Assembly: GCF_030719035.1 (NCBI RefSeq) | Contig: NZ_CP132203.1 | Location: 6,947,001-7,011,000 of the forward strand | Source: Hahella sp. HNIBRBA332 | GTDB lineage: Bacteria; Pseudomonadota; Gammaproteobacteria; Pseudomonadales; Oleiphilaceae | DNA: 64,000 bases | Direction of reading: 5' to 3' | Shown here: piece by piece, positions 61,793 to 64,000 of the stretch | How positions within the stretch are numbered: position 1 is the stretch's first letter | Layout: each line of letters starts with the position of its first letter | Notes under the pieces: generated by a model | What the model was told of the DNA's origin: nothing | Database searches by the model: none | What the model saw: only the letters and a program-made list of their open reading frames with translations | Program-made: the position numbers and the translations under genes

Positions 61793-64000
61793 ATGACGTG
61801 GCGCAAGCGGCTGGCGTGGGGCGGCCTGATTACCTTGCTGACGCTCTGTATTTTGACGGGAGCGGCCTGGTGGTTTGCGCCCCAATGGCTGCCGCCTCTG
61901 GCGCAGGAGCTGGCGGGCCGCGCCGGCGTGGACATCCGCAAGCTGGAAATTGGTCGTCCCGGTTGGGGAGGCTGGCGCTTACGGGAGGTCGAACTCGGTC
62001 TGGATGGCGGAGCCATCGTCTATGGGGAAAACGTCAAAATCGGCTGGCGCTGTTGTCAGAAAATTGAAGAATCACTGACTGCGAAAGCACAGCGGATTGT
62101 CTATACGCCAGCGGAGAAGAGCGCCGCAGACCAGAGTACGCCGGTGGCGGTAAGCGCCTTGCTGTACAGTGTGGCGCAACGAATCCCCTTTCTCACGGTT
62201 GAGGTGGAGCAGCTGGAAACGCCGGCTGGCGACCAGACGCTGACCGCCAGCCTGTCTCTGGAGCGGACGCAGGAAGGGCTGGATCTACAGGCCCAAACCC
62301 AATATCAGGATGCGCCATTGTCCTTGTCGTTAAATTGGGTGGCGCCCACATCCCTCTCTCTCAGTCTGGCGAGCGATCAACGCATGACGCTGAGCGTTGA
62401 GGGGGAATTGGGCGATGACGGCGCCTGGCGTTTTAGCGGGGAGCATTCAGCGGATTGGGCTGCGTTTCTCGCTACAATTCGAATGCCGCAAGAGTCGATA
62501 ACCTCGTTGCAGACTTCTGGCGCTTTACAGCTGATATTTCCGGATGTCATTGGCAGCGCGCCTTGGTCGTTCAACATCAAGCCCAAGTTCCAAACGCAAC
62601 TGGCACAGCAGGATATCAAGATTTCCGGCGAAACGGAGATTGAACTCAACGGAGCGACGGCGCCAGAGACCGCCGTCATTCAGCCATCGACCATCCTTGT
62701 GGATATCCCTCAATGGCCAGAGTCCGCGCCATCGCTACCTTTGTCATGGCAGGTAAGCGTGCTGGAAGCGGTGGGTTGTGAACAACTTTCCGCGGAGCCG
62801 AGTTGTCCCAGCGCACTGAAACTGGAGCTACGCTCCAAATCTGCGTTGGACACGGAACCGCAGCTCAATGCGAGGGCGACGCTGCAATACGCTGCGGCGA
62901 CAAAGACTGTGGCCGCAATACTGCAAACCGATGCAACCCTGACCGACCCCAAATACCCGCAAAAGGTAGAGCTGGCGCTGGATGGGCAAGTTAAGTTGGG
63001 GACAGATATCCAGGTGAATCTTAAAAAAGGCGCCCGTATCGCTTGGAGCGGTTGGTCGCTTCAAGACGCGTCAATGGAGCTCAAGGACGGAAACATCGAG
63101 CTTGGCAGGACTGCACTGTCGGTTAATACGGGAGCCCCCAACACTCAGCAGGGACAGGGTAACCCCGTGTTTTCCTGGAGCTTGGCTACGGACGCTAAGG
63201 CTAAAGTCAGCCTGTCTCACAAGGGCCAAAGTACAGAAGTGAACTTGGTGGGCCGAGTGAAAGCGGACGACAAACGTATTGCGCTGGATAAAGGAGAGTT
63301 GAGCGCTTTAGGGCTGAGCAGCCCAATCGAAGTGATTTACCGGACAGCGGAAAAGAAAGGTTGGCTGTCTTACGATGTCGAAGGCAAATTAGCGAACTTC
63401 AACTTTATTAAAACCTATATCGCCGCTTTTCCAGATGCGTTGACGGTCAGTCTTGGAACGGTCTCCGCCAGCGGCGCCGTGAACTGGTCAATGAAAGACG
63501 CTTTGGCGATTGATGGGCGCTCGAATGTCTCGCTGTCCAATTGGGGAGCGACCTACGAAGAAATTAAAGCGAAAGGCGTTAGTCTGACCACCGATGTGCA
63601 ATTCACCGGACAAGCCGCTTCTTTTACTCAGCCGCTGCGTCTTACTGTTGCTTCGGTTGAGGCGGCGGAAATGTTGCAAGCAAGCGATGTGGCGGCGGAT
63701 GTTTCCGGTAGGGTGGAATACGCCAAGGGACTCACATGCGATCTGCAATTGGATCGCGCCTCCATCGGACTTTTTGATGGCAAGGCGAGGCTGGTGCAAC
63801 CGGCGAAAGTACAATGCCCGTTGACCCACTCTGACCTCTGGGTGGAAGTATCCAATCTGGACCTGGGTAAGCTGGTTGCGCTGGAAAGCGATAAAATTAA
63901 AGCCAGCGGCCGTATTGCCGGACTGCTGCCTATTTCCATAAAAGATGGCGGCGTCACCGCCAACAACGGACAGATCGCCGCACAGTCGTCCGGCTCGATA
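61793..64000 (+). CDS. YdbH-family AsmA-like protein, cut by window end
   Basis: An open frame of at least 736 codons from ATG 61793 to the window edge with no stop. It begins with one membrane helix (about residues 7-28, LAWGGLITLLTLCILTGAAW) and a periplasmic remainder made of repeated beta strands, with LRLGRPGW-like early segments (LEIGRPGWGGWRLREVELGL). This layout and the expected length of about 850-900 residues fit YdbH/AsmA-like bridge proteins that carry lipids between the membranes. The sequence match is moderate, so the family assignment is tentative. The rest and any ynbE/ydbL partners lie outside the window. Confidence 0.7.
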   Translation, partial: MTWRKRLAWGGLITLLTLCILTGAAWWFAPQWLPPLAQELAGRAGVDIRKLEIGRPGWGGWRLREVELGLDGGAIVYGENVKIGWRCCQKIEESLTAKAQRIVYTPAEKSAADQSTPVAVSALLYSVAQRIPFLTVEVEQLETPAGDQTLTASLSLERTQEGLDLQAQTQYQDAPLSLSLNWVAPTSLSLSLASDQRMTLSVEGELGDDGAWRFSGEHSADWAAFLATIRMPQESITSLQTSGALQLIFPDVIGSAPWSFNIKPKFQTQLAQQDIKISGETEIELNGATAPETAVIQPSTILVDIPQWPESAPSLPLSWQVSVLEAVGCEQLSAEPSCPSALKLELRSKSALDTEPQLNARATLQYAAATKTVAAILQTDATLTDPKYPQKVELALDGQVKLGTDIQVNLKKGARIAWSGWSLQDASMELKDGNIELGRTALSVNTGAPNTQQGQGNPVFSWSLATDAKAKVSLSHKGQSTEVNLVGRVKADDKRIALDKGELSALGLSSPIEVIYRTAEKKGWLSYDVEGKLANFNFIKTYIAAFPDALTVSLGTVSASGAVNWSMKDALAIDGRSNVSLSNWGATYEEIKAKGVSLTTDVQFTGQAASFTQPLRLTVASVEAAEMLQASDVAADVSGRVEYAKGLTCDLQLDRASIGLFDGKARLVQPAKVQCPLTHSDLWVEVSNLDLGKLVALESDKIKASGRIAGLLPISIKDGGVTANNGQIAAQSSGSI

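Overview
The window looks like chromosome of a marine gammaproteobacterium close to Hahella (Oceanospirillales). This rests on the high-GC coding style, a proA-nadD-rsfS-rlmH-mrdA-rodA-mltB-rlpA-dacA-ybeD-lipB-lipA block that I recall as conserved in Pseudomonas and relatives, and a Pseudomonas-like nitrate assimilation cluster. No database search was run. I see no rRNA, tRNA, CRISPR array, transposase, integrase or phage gene.

Layout. 1-5.3 kb: a K+ channel-like protein, a LON-substrate-binding-domain protein, a DedA-PAP2 fusion and two overlapping membrane proteins with degenerate GGDEF domains. 5.4-18.6 kb: proline and NAD synthesis, ribosome silencing, the rod-shape peptidoglycan machinery, lipoate synthesis and an ABC1-family kinase, all on the + strand. 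18.6-28.3 kb (- strand): an eight-gene chemosensory operon with two response regulators, three CheW-like proteins, a PilJ-like MCP, a very large CheA-REC hybrid and, unusually, a branched-chain-amino-acid-type periplasmic binding protein. No CheR, CheB or CheD is present. 28.9-32.2 kb: a lipoprotein alkaline phosphatase, an orphan solute-binding protein and a VOC protein. 32.4-41.8 kb: nitrate assimilation, with nirB-nirD-nitrate reductase on the - strand and a divergent nitrate transporter plus a PP2C-kinase fusion on the + strand. 41.8-44.4 kb: a GDSL lipoprotein and an AT-rich two-gene unit that looks acquired. 44.4-49.9 kb (- strand): a general amino-acid ABC transporter operon ending in a GNAT and a PhzF gene. 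50.2-57.3 kb: glcDEF, a YjeH-like amino-acid exporter with a divergent Lrp regulator, a small membrane protein and a TetR regulator. 57.4-64 kb: a PPi-type phosphofructokinase, mpl, ubiX, a DUF815 ATPase and the first 736 codons of a YdbH/AsmA-like protein that runs off the end.

How parts work together. Sigma-54 type -24/-12 elements sit before nirB, before the nitrate transporter and before the amino-acid ABC operon. The two regulatory regions share a 17-bp NtrC-like motif, TGC-N7-tGGTGCG, so nitrate and amino-acid uptake probably form one nitrogen-starvation regulon. The chemosensory operon appears built to read a small extracellular ligand through a dedicated binding protein and to signal without methylation-based adaptation.

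The best candidate for something undescribed is the AT-rich pair at 43.16-44.37 kb: a small protein with a CxxC knuckle and a PD-(D/E)XK nuclease signature, start-stop coupled to an unrecognised partner, in a toxin-immunity or small defence arrangement. Second is the binding-protein-linked chemosensory operon.
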